A stretch of 64,000 bases of DNA. It comes from Verrucomicrobiota bacterium (GTDB lineage Bacteria; Verrucomicrobiota; Lentisphaeria; Oligosphaerales; Oligosphaeraceae). The DNA lies in the NCBI GenBank assembly GCA_019136135.1, contig JAGVUR010000193.1, positions 1-64,000 of the forward strand, given 5' to 3'. The notes beneath the pieces are model-generated. The model saw nothing but the letters and a program-made list of their open reading frames with translations. It did not search any database and was not told the DNA's origin. The position numbers were made by a program, and so were the translations under genes. Below are positions 27,213 through 34,854 of the stretch, in pieces. Position 1 is the stretch's first letter; every line of letters begins with the position of its first letter.

Positions 27213-27587
27213 TCAATCGTTTCTCTTGTCCTTGTTCGGTTCGCTGTCAAAACCGAGTTCACTGATGATTGACATCACCCGATCTGCCTTTGCTGCTGTG
27301 CGGTCGAGCTTGAAATGCAGGATTGGGGTGTACTTGAGGATGACCTTTGACGCAAGCATCGCCTGGATTGCGCCGCGCTTCTTGGTGATGAGATCGAGGA
27401 CGCGCTCCCCGGTTGACTCGTCGCCATAGACCGAAACGTACACGGTTGCGTTCCTGAGATTGGGAGCCGTATCGACTCCCGTGACTGTGACGAGCGTTTC
27501 GGCCTCCGGGCAGACGAGCATCTGGAAAACATTGCCCAGCTCTCTGCGGAGCAGTTCGTTGACTCGTGTGATTCTAGTATTGGACAT
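27213..27587 (-). CDS. rbfA: 30S ribosome-binding factor A
   Basis: The 124-residue KH-fold protein starts RITRVNELLRRELGNVFQML and contains VTVTGVDTAPNLRNATVYVSVYGD and PILHFKLDRTAAKADRV, the RbfA blocks. RbfA assists 16S 5'-end maturation, especially in the cold. It lies between infB and truB, as in most bacteria. Confidence 0.95.
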   Translation of the reverse strand: MSNTRITRVNELLRRELGNVFQMLVCPEAETLVTVTGVDTAPNLRNATVYVSVYGDESTGERVLDLITKKRGAIQAMLASKVILKYTPILHFKLDRTAAKADRVMSIISELGFDSEPNKDKRND

Positions 27588-27617
27588 GTTGTCTTGATGT
27601 ACTCGTTGATGAGTGAA

Positions 27618-29699
27618 TTAGTGGTTTGCGAATGGGTCGACTGTGACGATGTTGAAGAGTTCGAGTCGGTCTCCGACCTCGAAGTCCTCGAAGTTGTCCA
27701 GCTTGATGCCGCATTCGTTTCCGGCATGGATTTCCCTGACATCTTCCTTGAAGTGCTTGAGCGATGCGACGTGTCCAAGGTAGATCAGTTCCTTTTCGCG
27801 GAACACCTTCGCCTTGGCATTGATCTTCATCACGCCGGACTTCACGCGGCAGCCGCAGATCTTTCCTGTCTTCGAGATGTCGAAGACCTGGATGATTTCG
27901 GCTTCGCCAAGAGGCGTTTCCTTGGTTTCCGGCGCCAGCTGACCCTTCATCGCCCTTTCGACCTGTTCAAGCAGTTCGTAGATGACAGAGTACAATCTGA
28001 TGTCGACGCCCTTTTGCTTTGCGAGCCTGCTGATGCCGGGCATGATGCGTACATGGAAGCCGATGACGATGGCCTTGGAGGCGGCGGCCAGAACAACGTC
28101 GTTTTCGGTGATTTCTCCGACTCCTCCGTGGATGACGCGTGCGGAAATCTTGTCATGCTTGATTTTGTTGATATTTTCGATGATGGCTTCCAGCGATCCG
28201 CGCACGTCGGTTTTGAGTACGATGAGCAATTCTGGCTTTTCTTCCTCTTCGATGGTGGCGAAGATGTCTTCAAGGGATGTTTTCCTGACGACCGCCAGGT
28301 TTTCGTTCTTGAGGATTTCGGCTGTTTCCTGTGCCTTTTCCTTTGCTTCTCGTTCATTTTCGCAGACTGTGATTTGTTCTCCTGCTTCAGGGACTCCTGA
28401 AAGTCCCAGGATCATGATCGGTGTGGATGGAAGGGCGCGCTTGACAGTCTTGCCCTGGTAGTCGATCAAAGCCCTGACTTTTCCGTAGCATGTACCGCAG
28501 ATGAGGTAGTCTCCGAGCCTGAGCGTTCCGTTTTGTACGAGCACGTTGGCGGTTGGTCCGCGACCGGATTCCATTTTCGCCTCGATGACGAGGCCTTGGA
28601 AGGGCGCCTGCGGAGCGGCGGTAAGTTCCAGCATCTCGGCTTCCAGGAGGATGCGCTCCAGGAGGTCGTCAATCCCTTCGCCGGTATGCGCCGAAACAGG
28701 GATGACGGCGATGTCGCCACCCCAGTCTTCGGGAGTCAGGCCATGCTGCTGGAGCCCGACCAGTACCTTGTCAGGATCGGCGCTTGGCAAGTCCATTTTG
28801 TTCATGGCGACGACGATTGGGATGTTGGCCGCCTTGGCGTGGTTGATCGCTTCGACGGTCTGGGGCATCACACCGTCGTCAGCGGCGACGACGAGCACGG
28901 CGATATCCGTCGAATTAGCGCCACGCGCTCTCATTGTTGTGAACGCCTCGTGTCCCGGGGTGTCCAGGAACGTGATGGTCTGGTCTCCGACACGTGCCAC
29001 GGAAGCGCCGATGTGCTGGGTGATTCCTCCAGCTTCGCCTGACGTCACATGGGTATGCCTGATGTAGTCCTGCAAGGAGGTTTTTCCGTGGTCGACGTGT
29101 CCCATGAAGCAGACCACTGGCGGCCTGGGTTCCTTCGGGAAATCTGTTTCGTCGGTATCTTCGGCAGTTTTCTCCTTGTCTGCCTCGCGGACTTTTTCAC
29201 GTCTTTCGCGGACGAATTTGACTCCGAATTTCTCGCAGATTTTTTCGACTGTTTCGACTTCAAGGATTTGGGTAATCGTCGCGAAGATGTTCATTGACAT
29301 CAGCGTGAAGATCAGTTCGTTAGGTTTTTTCCCCAGTCCTTCCGCCAGCATTCCCACCGTGATAGGTGTTTTGAGGTGGAGTTCTTTTGGTGGCGAGGAA
29401 GGTTCTGCTTCCTCCTGGGGCTGTGCTTTTTTTGCGGAACCGGATTGTTTATCCTGTTGCTTTGCCTTATGCTTTTGCTGTTCGGACTCGCTCTTTTGCT
29501 TTTGCTGCGCAACGGCCTTTGCCTGCTTTTTCTGCCTTGACTTGATGACAATATCCCGAATGATGTCCGCTATATCGGCTTCCAGGTTGCTGGCGTGAGA
29601 CTTGACAGGAACACCTTCCTTCTCAAGCAAAGCGATAAGTTCTTTGTTGGTAAGCCCGAGTTCTCGGGCCAAATCATATACTCTGACTTTTTCACTCAT
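27618..29699 (-). CDS. infB: translation initiation factor IF-2
   Basis: The 693-residue protein has the IF2_N helix (RVYDLARELGLTNKELIALLEKEGV, residues 6-30), a short Lys/Gln-rich linker (about 54-100), and a second IF2_N-like segment (about 110-165). The G domain follows, with GHVDHGKTSL (200-209), DTPGHEAF and NKMD. Domains II, C1 and C2 end in an IDNFEDF-like tail. It brings initiator tRNA to the 30S subunit. The linker is short, giving a total length below that of E. coli IF-2 (890). Confidence 0.97.
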   Translation of the reverse strand: MSEKVRVYDLARELGLTNKELIALLEKEGVPVKSHASNLEADIADIIRDIVIKSRQKKQAKAVAQQKQKSESEQQKHKAKQQDKQSGSAKKAQPQEEAEPSSPPKELHLKTPITVGMLAEGLGKKPNELIFTLMSMNIFATITQILEVETVEKICEKFGVKFVRERREKVREADKEKTAEDTDETDFPKEPRPPVVCFMGHVDHGKTSLQDYIRHTHVTSGEAGGITQHIGASVARVGDQTITFLDTPGHEAFTTMRARGANSTDIAVLVVAADDGVMPQTVEAINHAKAANIPIVVAMNKMDLPSADPDKVLVGLQQHGLTPEDWGGDIAVIPVSAHTGEGIDDLLERILLEAEMLELTAAPQAPFQGLVIEAKMESGRGPTANVLVQNGTLRLGDYLICGTCYGKVRALIDYQGKTVKRALPSTPIMILGLSGVPEAGEQITVCENEREAKEKAQETAEILKNENLAVVRKTSLEDIFATIEEEEKPELLIVLKTDVRGSLEAIIENINKIKHDKISARVIHGGVGEITENDVVLAAASKAIVIGFHVRIMPGISRLAKQKGVDIRLYSVIYELLEQVERAMKGQLAPETKETPLGEAEIIQVFDISKTGKICGCRVKSGVMKINAKAKVFREKELIYLGHVASLKHFKEDVREIHAGNECGIKLDNFEDFEVGDRLELFNIVTVDPFANH

Positions 29700-29795
29700 C
29701 GGATCAGACCTCCTGGCGATATGTTGAAATGTGGTTTGATGTTACATAGCTGAACCTATAGTTGGCATTGGCATGCAGGCGGAATGAGGCAAGCC

Positions 29796-31067
29796 TCAGC
29801 TTTTTGTACCCTCGGCGACTGCCTTGATCGCCTCTGCGGATGGGTAGTCGAATCCTTCAAGTTGCGCCAGGTCGTCCAAGTCGGCGTCTGCAACCATTTG
29901 CGGTGTGACGTATCCATTGGAGACGAGCGTCTCGGCAAGGTCTTCTTCCAGTCCCAGCGTTTCGGCCAAGTTGTCGATGGCGTTTTGCAGTTGTTCCTGG
30001 AAGTTGGGTTTGGCAGATTCTTCTGGCTTGTCTTCCTTGACGATGTCGATTTTCCAGCCGATCAGCTTCGACGCCAATCGTGCATTTTGTCCCTTTTTGC
30101 CGATGGAGAGCGAAAGCTGATCCTCGGGGACTTCGATCTTGATCGCCTTGTTTTCCTGGTCAATCGAGATTTTCGAGAGCTTCGCGGGCTTCAAGGCGTT
30201 GGCAACGTACTTCTCGATGTCAGGATCGTAATGGATGATGTCGACCTTTTCGCCGGACAATTCCCTTACGATGATCTTGACTCGCTGCCCCTTTACTCCG
30301 ACGCATGCTCCGACGGGATCCACCTTGGGGTCCGAGGAGGCGACCGCGATCTTCGTCCGGTAGCCTGCCTCGCGTGCGATGCCCATGATTTCAACCAGGC
30401 CTTCAGAGATTTCGGTCACTTCGCGTTCGAACAACTTGCGTACGAAATCAGTGCTTGCCCTGGAGACGATCAGCGTCGGTCCCGGCTTGTCCATGTTGAT
30501 TTCAATGAGAAGCGCCGTGACGATGTCGTTGACCTCGAAGTCTTCTCCGGGAATCTTTTCATTGGACGAGAGTATGCCTTCCGCCTGGTCGAACTCGATG
30601 ATGACATCCTTTCTTTCGAACCTTCTGACTTCACCGGTGATAAGTGTATTGAGCTGGCTGGAGTAGGATTCGCAGATCTTGTTCTTTTCTGCTTGGCGGA
30701 TTCTCTGGACGATGATCTGCTTGGCGTTTTGCGCGGCGATCCGTCCAAAGTCCTTGGATTCGACCTCCCAATCGACTTCCTGCCCGATGCTGTCGGGACC
30801 GTATTTCTTTTCGGGATATCTCAGCTGGATGTCCTTGAGCGCGATTTCGGAGTCGGGATTCTCGACTTCATCCACGATGATCAGTTTTGCCCAGCATTGG
30901 ATTTCGCCTGTGTTTCTATCAACCTTGACCGAGACGTCTCTTGAAGCACTGACGGCTTTCTTTGCCGCTGCCAGCAGGGACTCTTCGATTGCTTCGAACA
31001 AGGTTTCGCGGTCGATGCCGCGCTCCTGCTCAATCAGCGTCAGGATTTGGATGAGTTCCGATTTCAT
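29796..31067 (-). CDS. nusA: transcription termination/antitermination factor NusA
   Basis: The 423-residue protein has the NusA N-terminal RNA polymerase-binding domain, an S1 domain (about 130-200), then KH1 and KH2 (about 205-340; GACVGVKGQRVKIIVREL and LSLSIGKKGQNARLASKLIGW), and one C-terminal helix-hairpin-helix-like segment. The ATG at 31067 has GGGGGT nearby; an in-frame upstream start at 31103 adds 12 unconserved residues. NusA controls pausing and termination. No rimP precedes it, which is unusual for this operon. Confidence 0.95.
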   Translation of the reverse strand: MKSELIQILTLIEQERGIDRETLFEAIEESLLAAAKKAVSASRDVSVKVDRNTGEIQCWAKLIIVDEVENPDSEIALKDIQLRYPEKKYGPDSIGQEVDWEVESKDFGRIAAQNAKQIIVQRIRQAEKNKICESYSSQLNTLITGEVRRFERKDVIIEFDQAEGILSSNEKIPGEDFEVNDIVTALLIEINMDKPGPTLIVSRASTDFVRKLFEREVTEISEGLVEIMGIAREAGYRTKIAVASSDPKVDPVGACVGVKGQRVKIIVRELSGEKVDIIHYDPDIEKYVANALKPAKLSKISIDQENKAIKIEVPEDQLSLSIGKKGQNARLASKLIGWKIDIVKEDKPEESAKPNFQEQLQNAIDNLAETLGLEEDLAETLVSNGYVTPQMVADADLDDLAQLEGFDYPSAEAIKAVAEGTKS

Positions 31068-31108
31068 TTGATACCCCCCGTGGGTTGATTTCTCTGTTGG
31101 CAAAAGCT

Positions 31109-31135
31109 AAAAAAAAAGCGGGCAAAAACCCGCTT
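31109..31135 (-). terminator. intrinsic terminator hairpin in the nusA leader
   Basis: On the minus strand AAGCGGG and CCCGCTT pair around a six-base loop (31135-31116), followed by nine T residues (31117-31109). It lies 42 bases upstream of the nusA start codon. A second hairpin (TGGGCAT/ATGCCCA, 31154-31139) lies just before it. Since a promoter is found further upstream at 31180-31207, this may be an attenuator rather than the end of the preceding transcript. Confidence 0.85.
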
Positions 31136-31179
31136 GGATGGGCATTCATGCCCAAGACTGGCGTTGTAATTACAAATTT

Positions 31180-31207
31180 ACTATAAGCCAAAAAATGGGA
31201 TTTGCAA
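31180..31207 (-). promoter_or_regulatory. promoter candidate for the nusA operon
   Basis: Reading the minus strand, TTGCAA (31207-31202) and TATAGT (31185-31180) are 16 bases apart. Transcription would start near 31173 and give a leader of about 105 bases holding both hairpins before the nusA start. Confidence 0.5.
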
Positions 31208-31286
31208 GCTGAAACGGAGATTTTTCGTCATGCTCAAAAACAACGCGAAACCAAGGCAAAAAACTTTACTGGATGCCTAGGTGCGA

Positions 31287-32636
31287 TCACGTGAAATGTG
31301 GATTTTTTGTATTGCGGATGAAATCCTTGATCAGGAACGTGCAGAAATATGGGAACGTGGTGATCTTGTCGGTTTCGCCGAGGTTGCCACGGTGTAGTTT
31401 GATTCCGTGGTTGATTTCCGGATAGAGCGGTGATGCAATCAGGGTATTGAGTGATTTGCTTGTTGAGGTTCCCGCCTTGACTTCCAGTGGGACTATGTGG
31501 TTTGCCGTCCTGATGATGAAGTCCAGCTCCAATGAGGAGTCTCCTTTTTTGTAGTAGAAAAGATCGTATCCTGACTTTGCCAGGGCTTCGGCGACAAGGT
31601 TTTCGTAGATGGCTCCCTTGTAAACTCCCAGGTTCTTGTTTCGTCGCAAGTCATCTTGTGCTTCATCCTCAAGCGAGGCAACCAACAGGCCGGTATCAGC
31701 GAAATAGAGCTTGTATTTGGAAGGATCTACATTGCCTTTGAGTGGGAGGGCCGGGAAATTGAGTCCTTGGCACTGTAGGATAATTCCTGCGTCGAGTAGC
31801 CATTCCACGCATCCGAAATACTCTCTGGAGCGAGCATTAGGCGCAACCTTGGTCAACTGGAATTTCTTGTGTCCCTTTGCCAGTTGTGGAGTGATGGCGT
31901 TGAAAACCGCCAGGATTTTTGTCTTGTCCAGACTTTCTGCGTACTTGCTGATATCTTCTCGGTAGTCCAGGAGGATTTGGCGTTGGATTTCAAACGTCCA
32001 TTCGAACGTTTTGGTTTCAAGGTATTTCCTGACGACCGCCGGCATGCCTCCAAGAATGATGTAGTCTAGGAAAAGCGAGTTGAACATTTCCATTTCGGTT
32101 GTCGAGAAGGGACGCATTTCCTCCAGGTGCGAGAGCATGTCCTGCGCCAGGTCGTCAGGATAGCCCGATGCCCACAGGAACTCCTCGAAATCAAACGAAT
32201 GCATCTGATAGTCCTGCTTGAATCCGACGCTATGCGACTGGACGCGAGCATGCTGGATGCCAAGAAGGGAGCCGCTGCAGATGACGTCGAAGCGACCATC
32301 CAATTTGAAGAACTTCAGGGCGGTGGTGACCTCTGGAAGCTCTTGGACTTCATCCAGGAAAATCAAGGTTTCCTCTGCTACGAAGCGAAACCCGGGTTCT
32401 ATCCTTGAGATATTCTTGACGATGCTGTCTGGCTTGAAGCCATCGTCGATGATGGTCTTGTAAATCGGTTCTTCGACGAAGTTGATAGTCACCACGTGCT
32501 TGTAGTTCTTTTCGGCAAAACGCCGGATGGTCTCTGTTTTTCCGACTTGCCTGGCTCCCGTGACGATCAACGGGAGACGGTTGGGATTCGAACGCCACCG
32601 CGCAAGGAAATGATCGGCTTTTCTTTTGTAGTACAT
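31287..32636 (-). CDS. AAA ATPase with DUF4143 domain
   Basis: The 449-residue protein has the Walker A motif GARQVGKT (residues 27-34), Walker B LIFLDEVQE (about 91-99), a sensor-like CSGSLLGI, and a C-terminal DUF4143 nuclease-like domain with SSLELDFII and VPLEVKAGTS. Such proteins are frequent and often in multiple copies in anaerobes; their function is unknown, though toxin-antitoxin-like or DNA-associated roles have been proposed. It stands alone upstream of the nusA operon and next to repeat-rich DNA. Confidence 0.88.
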   Translation of the reverse strand: MYYKRKADHFLARWRSNPNRLPLIVTGARQVGKTETIRRFAEKNYKHVVTINFVEEPIYKTIIDDGFKPDSIVKNISRIEPGFRFVAEETLIFLDEVQELPEVTTALKFFKLDGRFDVICSGSLLGIQHARVQSHSVGFKQDYQMHSFDFEEFLWASGYPDDLAQDMLSHLEEMRPFSTTEMEMFNSLFLDYIILGGMPAVVRKYLETKTFEWTFEIQRQILLDYREDISKYAESLDKTKILAVFNAITPQLAKGHKKFQLTKVAPNARSREYFGCVEWLLDAGIILQCQGLNFPALPLKGNVDPSKYKLYFADTGLLVASLEDEAQDDLRRNKNLGVYKGAIYENLVAEALAKSGYDLFYYKKGDSSLELDFIIRTANHIVPLEVKAGTSTSKSLNTLIASPLYPEINHGIKLHRGNLGETDKITTFPYFCTFLIKDFIRNTKNPHFT

Positions 32637-32709
32637 GACTTGGCTCCTGAATTGAAAAATGCAGCTACATTAAAATACCATTTCAATCCATTGGGTCAAG
32701 TAGAAAAAT

Positions 32710-32816
32710 CACAAAAGATGAGGATGATTTTGTCGGTTTTACACAAAAGATGAGGATGATTTTTGTAATTTCACACAAAAGATGAGGATGATTTTTGTGG
32801 TTTTACACAAAATCTG
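32710..32816. repeat. 32-base tandem repeat, three full copies
   Basis: Copies begin at 32710, 32742 and 32774, exactly 32 bases apart, each starting CACAAAAGATGAGGATGATT and ending in a variable T/G-rich half. A truncated fourth starts at 32806. There are no unique spacers, so this is not CRISPR. It lies in the 364-base gap 32637-33000, which otherwise holds only a GAC-type repeat and no gene. Confidence 0.95.
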
Positions 32817-32891
32817 TTTTTTTGTTTCGGTTGGGTTATTCGGAAAAGCAACACGAAATCAAGGAAAGATCCTTATTGTAATAAGCTTTTC

Positions 32892-32957
32892 TGGGACTGG
32901 GACCTTTGAGACAAATGAGACGAATGTGACTTATGGGACTGGGACTATGGGACGTTG
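32892..32957 (+). repeat. GACNNATGN short-period repeat, left copy
   Basis: Imperfect 9-base units of the form GACNNATGN (for example GACAAATGA, GACGAATGT, GACTTATGG) are framed by TGGGACTGGGAC at the start and GGGACTATGGGACG at the end. A second array of the same design and orientation is at 37702-37766, on the other side of the FAD-oxidoreductase/glycosidase block. Confidence 0.85.
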
Positions 32958-33000
32958 GCTTTGGGTTTTGAGGATTTTGTTTTTTGTCCTGAAACATGAT

Positions 33001-34248
33001 TTACGGCAACAAGTAGTCCCTCAATTCGCCCGCATCGACCTGGCTTGCCAAAATTCCTTTCCCCACCGCCGTCGCCGCCGCTGCGCCTGCTCCTGCGCCA
33101 ATTGCCATCGCTATGCACATCACGCGAAGAGATGCATGAGCCTCGTGAGTCGCGGAAATGCATCGCCCCGACAACAGGAGCCCCTCGATTCCCAGTGGTA
33201 CCAGGCAATCGTACGGGATCTCGTACGGCTTTACATTGAGCGCGTTGCCCTGCACAGCAGAATCGCGACCATCCGCCTGCCCAGAACCAGACGGATTATG
33301 GATGTCAATGCAAAAACACGCATCGAAGACAACTGCGTCTTGAAAGCGACGACCGGCAAGCAAATCCTCGCACGTCAAGCAATATCGACCATGAAAGCGG
33401 CGTGTCTCGCGAACCCCGATAACTGACGGCATCATCTCGATGTACGCATCGTCATAGCCGGGCAATGTCTTCCTCAAGAAATCCACGATTTGGAACGCCT
33501 GCTTGCGGCCATCGATTTCCGCAAGGGTCAAGTCATGCGGCGATGTCCCGTCCAGCCCATTTACCTGAGTGGCATTGACGAAGCTCATCCCGGGACGTTG
33601 AGAATCATACAGCCGGATAACGCCCACGTTCTCGGGCAATTCTCCGGATGCCTGCGCAGACGTCACGATCGATTCCCAAGTTCGACCGCCCAGAACCAAC
33701 TTTCGAGCCTGCTCCTCGGAGCCGCAATAGATCCGTTTGGACGGATCGATTCCGCCCAGTGTGAACATAATGCTCATCGGCTGGCACAAGCCATCGATCA
33801 AGCGACCTTGCTCGTACTCGACACCGCACATGTACGCCACGTCGCCGTCACCAGTCGAGTCAATCACAACTCCACCGGCAACCTCGAACTGGTCGCCCTT
33901 GCCGCCAACGACGACGCCGACAACTGACATGCCCTTGCGAACAACGGAAACAACAGGAGAATGCAACCAAACATCAACACCCAAGGACGAGAGGATTTCG
34001 TAGTACTGCAAGTCAAGACGAGTGAAGTCGATGACATGGCCGCCAATTTTCTTCAGGACGTTTTCGACCACCCGCGACTTCACGCCACCCATCAATGGAC
34101 CGACCAGAGCCTGAACCGCCATCCCGCCAAGGCGACCGGAACGCTCAAGCAACGCGACTCGGGCGCCATTCTCGGAAGCCGCAATTGCCGCGCCAATCCC
34201 GGCAGGACCACCGCCTACGACAACAACATCATACTCAATTCGTTTCAT
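33001..34248 (-). CDS. FAD-dependent oxidoreductase (FAD_oxidored type)
   Basis: The 415-residue protein starts with the dinucleotide-binding motif VVVVGGGPAGIGAAIAA (residues 8-24) and GRLGGMAVQALVG. It ends with the family's closing block LLLSGRCISATHEAHASLRVMCIAMAIGAGAG. These proteins are poorly characterised flavin oxidoreductases common in PVC and Bacteroidetes genomes near sugar-catabolic genes. There is no signal peptide. It is divergent from a large GH-A glycosidase. Base bias of this gene is opposite to that of most of the window. Confidence 0.85.
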   Translation of the reverse strand: MKRIEYDVVVVGGGPAGIGAAIAASENGARVALLERSGRLGGMAVQALVGPLMGGVKSRVVENVLKKIGGHVIDFTRLDLQYYEILSSLGVDVWLHSPVVSVVRKGMSVVGVVVGGKGDQFEVAGGVVIDSTGDGDVAYMCGVEYEQGRLIDGLCQPMSIMFTLGGIDPSKRIYCGSEEQARKLVLGGRTWESIVTSAQASGELPENVGVIRLYDSQRPGMSFVNATQVNGLDGTSPHDLTLAEIDGRKQAFQIVDFLRKTLPGYDDAYIEMMPSVIGVRETRRFHGRYCLTCEDLLAGRRFQDAVVFDACFCIDIHNPSGSGQADGRDSAVQGNALNVKPYEIPYDCLVPLGIEGLLLSGRCISATHEAHASLRVMCIAMAIGAGAGAAAATAVGKGILASQVDAGELRDYLLP

Positions 34249-34360
34249 GATTCGACAAGCCTCGCAATCAGTTCAATATGACTTAAACCTAAAAAAAACA
34301 GTTGAAACTGGGTTTTGTATCTAATTTGTTGATTATCAAATGGTTGCAAAATTTGATCCG

Positions 34361-34377
34361 TTCACCATGCTGGTGAA
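34361..34377. promoter_or_regulatory. perfect inverted repeat, operator-like
   Basis: TTCACCA and TGGTGAA flank a TGC centre. The repeat is between divergent genes, 113 bases before the FAD oxidoreductase start and next to the hairpin-rich element. It could be a regulator site for either gene; no matching regulator gene is in the window. Confidence 0.4.
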
Positions 34378-34400
34378 TTGAAATGCATCAGTCTTCTGTT

Positions 34401-34659
34401 GCGCCTTTACAAGGCGCCCGGCATGGGGGGCATCCTATCCCCGGGCTGAAGCCCGGGGTTAAGCATGGTCAGGCACCTACGGCGCAAAGTCTTTGGCGCG
34501 GACTAGGCGTCCGCAAGCCACACGGGTGGGCATGGGCAGACACGGACTTGTTAGAAGGATTTTCATAATGCATTGCGCTGCAAGCGCTTAACTATGCTTA
34601 ACCCCAGACTTTAGTCTAGGGTGGCGAACCCACCCGAAGACCGTGCCTTGTAAAGGCAC
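34401..34659. repeat. nested inverted-repeat element (REP/MITE-like)
   Basis: The ends are palindromes that are also inverted copies of each other: GCGCCTTTACAAGGCGC at 34401-34417 and GTGCCTTGTAAAGGCAC at 34643-34659. Inside lie a 12-base inverted pair GGGGTTAAGCAT (34455-34466) and ATGCTTAACCCC (34594-34605). Further hairpins are CCCCGGGC/GCCCGGGG (34439-34458), GCGGAC/GTCCGC (34498-34514), GCGCT/AGCGC (34575-34587) and a CCCCAGACT/AGTCTAGGG pair (34602-34621). It fills much of the 606-base gap 34249-34854. An open frame at 34383-34568 within it is not a gene. Confidence 0.85.
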
Positions 34660-34854
34660 TACAATCATAAGGCGTCAACTGCTTTTTTAGGTTAAATCGT
34701 ACTTAATATATATTCCTCACAACCAATTTGGAAGCGCAATTGCTACAAGAAAAGAAACACAAATCCAAAATGTCCATTGGTTTCCATTCTATACGAATGC
34801 TATATTGCCTGACTTCGATTGGAATCAACCTCAATGCTCATATTTATCACAACC

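Noticed and set aside
27200-27262. Longer truB start at a GTG
   Set aside because: The added 21 residues are not conserved in TruB and would overlap rbfA by 50 bases.
32710-32816. Possible CRISPR array
   Set aside because: Repeats are adjacent without unique spacers, only three copies, and no cas genes are present.
32782-33426. Plus-strand frame across the repeat and the FAD oxidoreductase end
   Set aside because: Its first part translates the GACNNATGN array (Thr/Asn/Glu repeats) and the rest is antisense to the oxidoreductase.
34383-34568. Open frame of 61 codons in the gap before the GH-A gene
   Set aside because: It lies within the nested inverted-repeat element and its composition follows the palindromes; no start signal or protein pattern.
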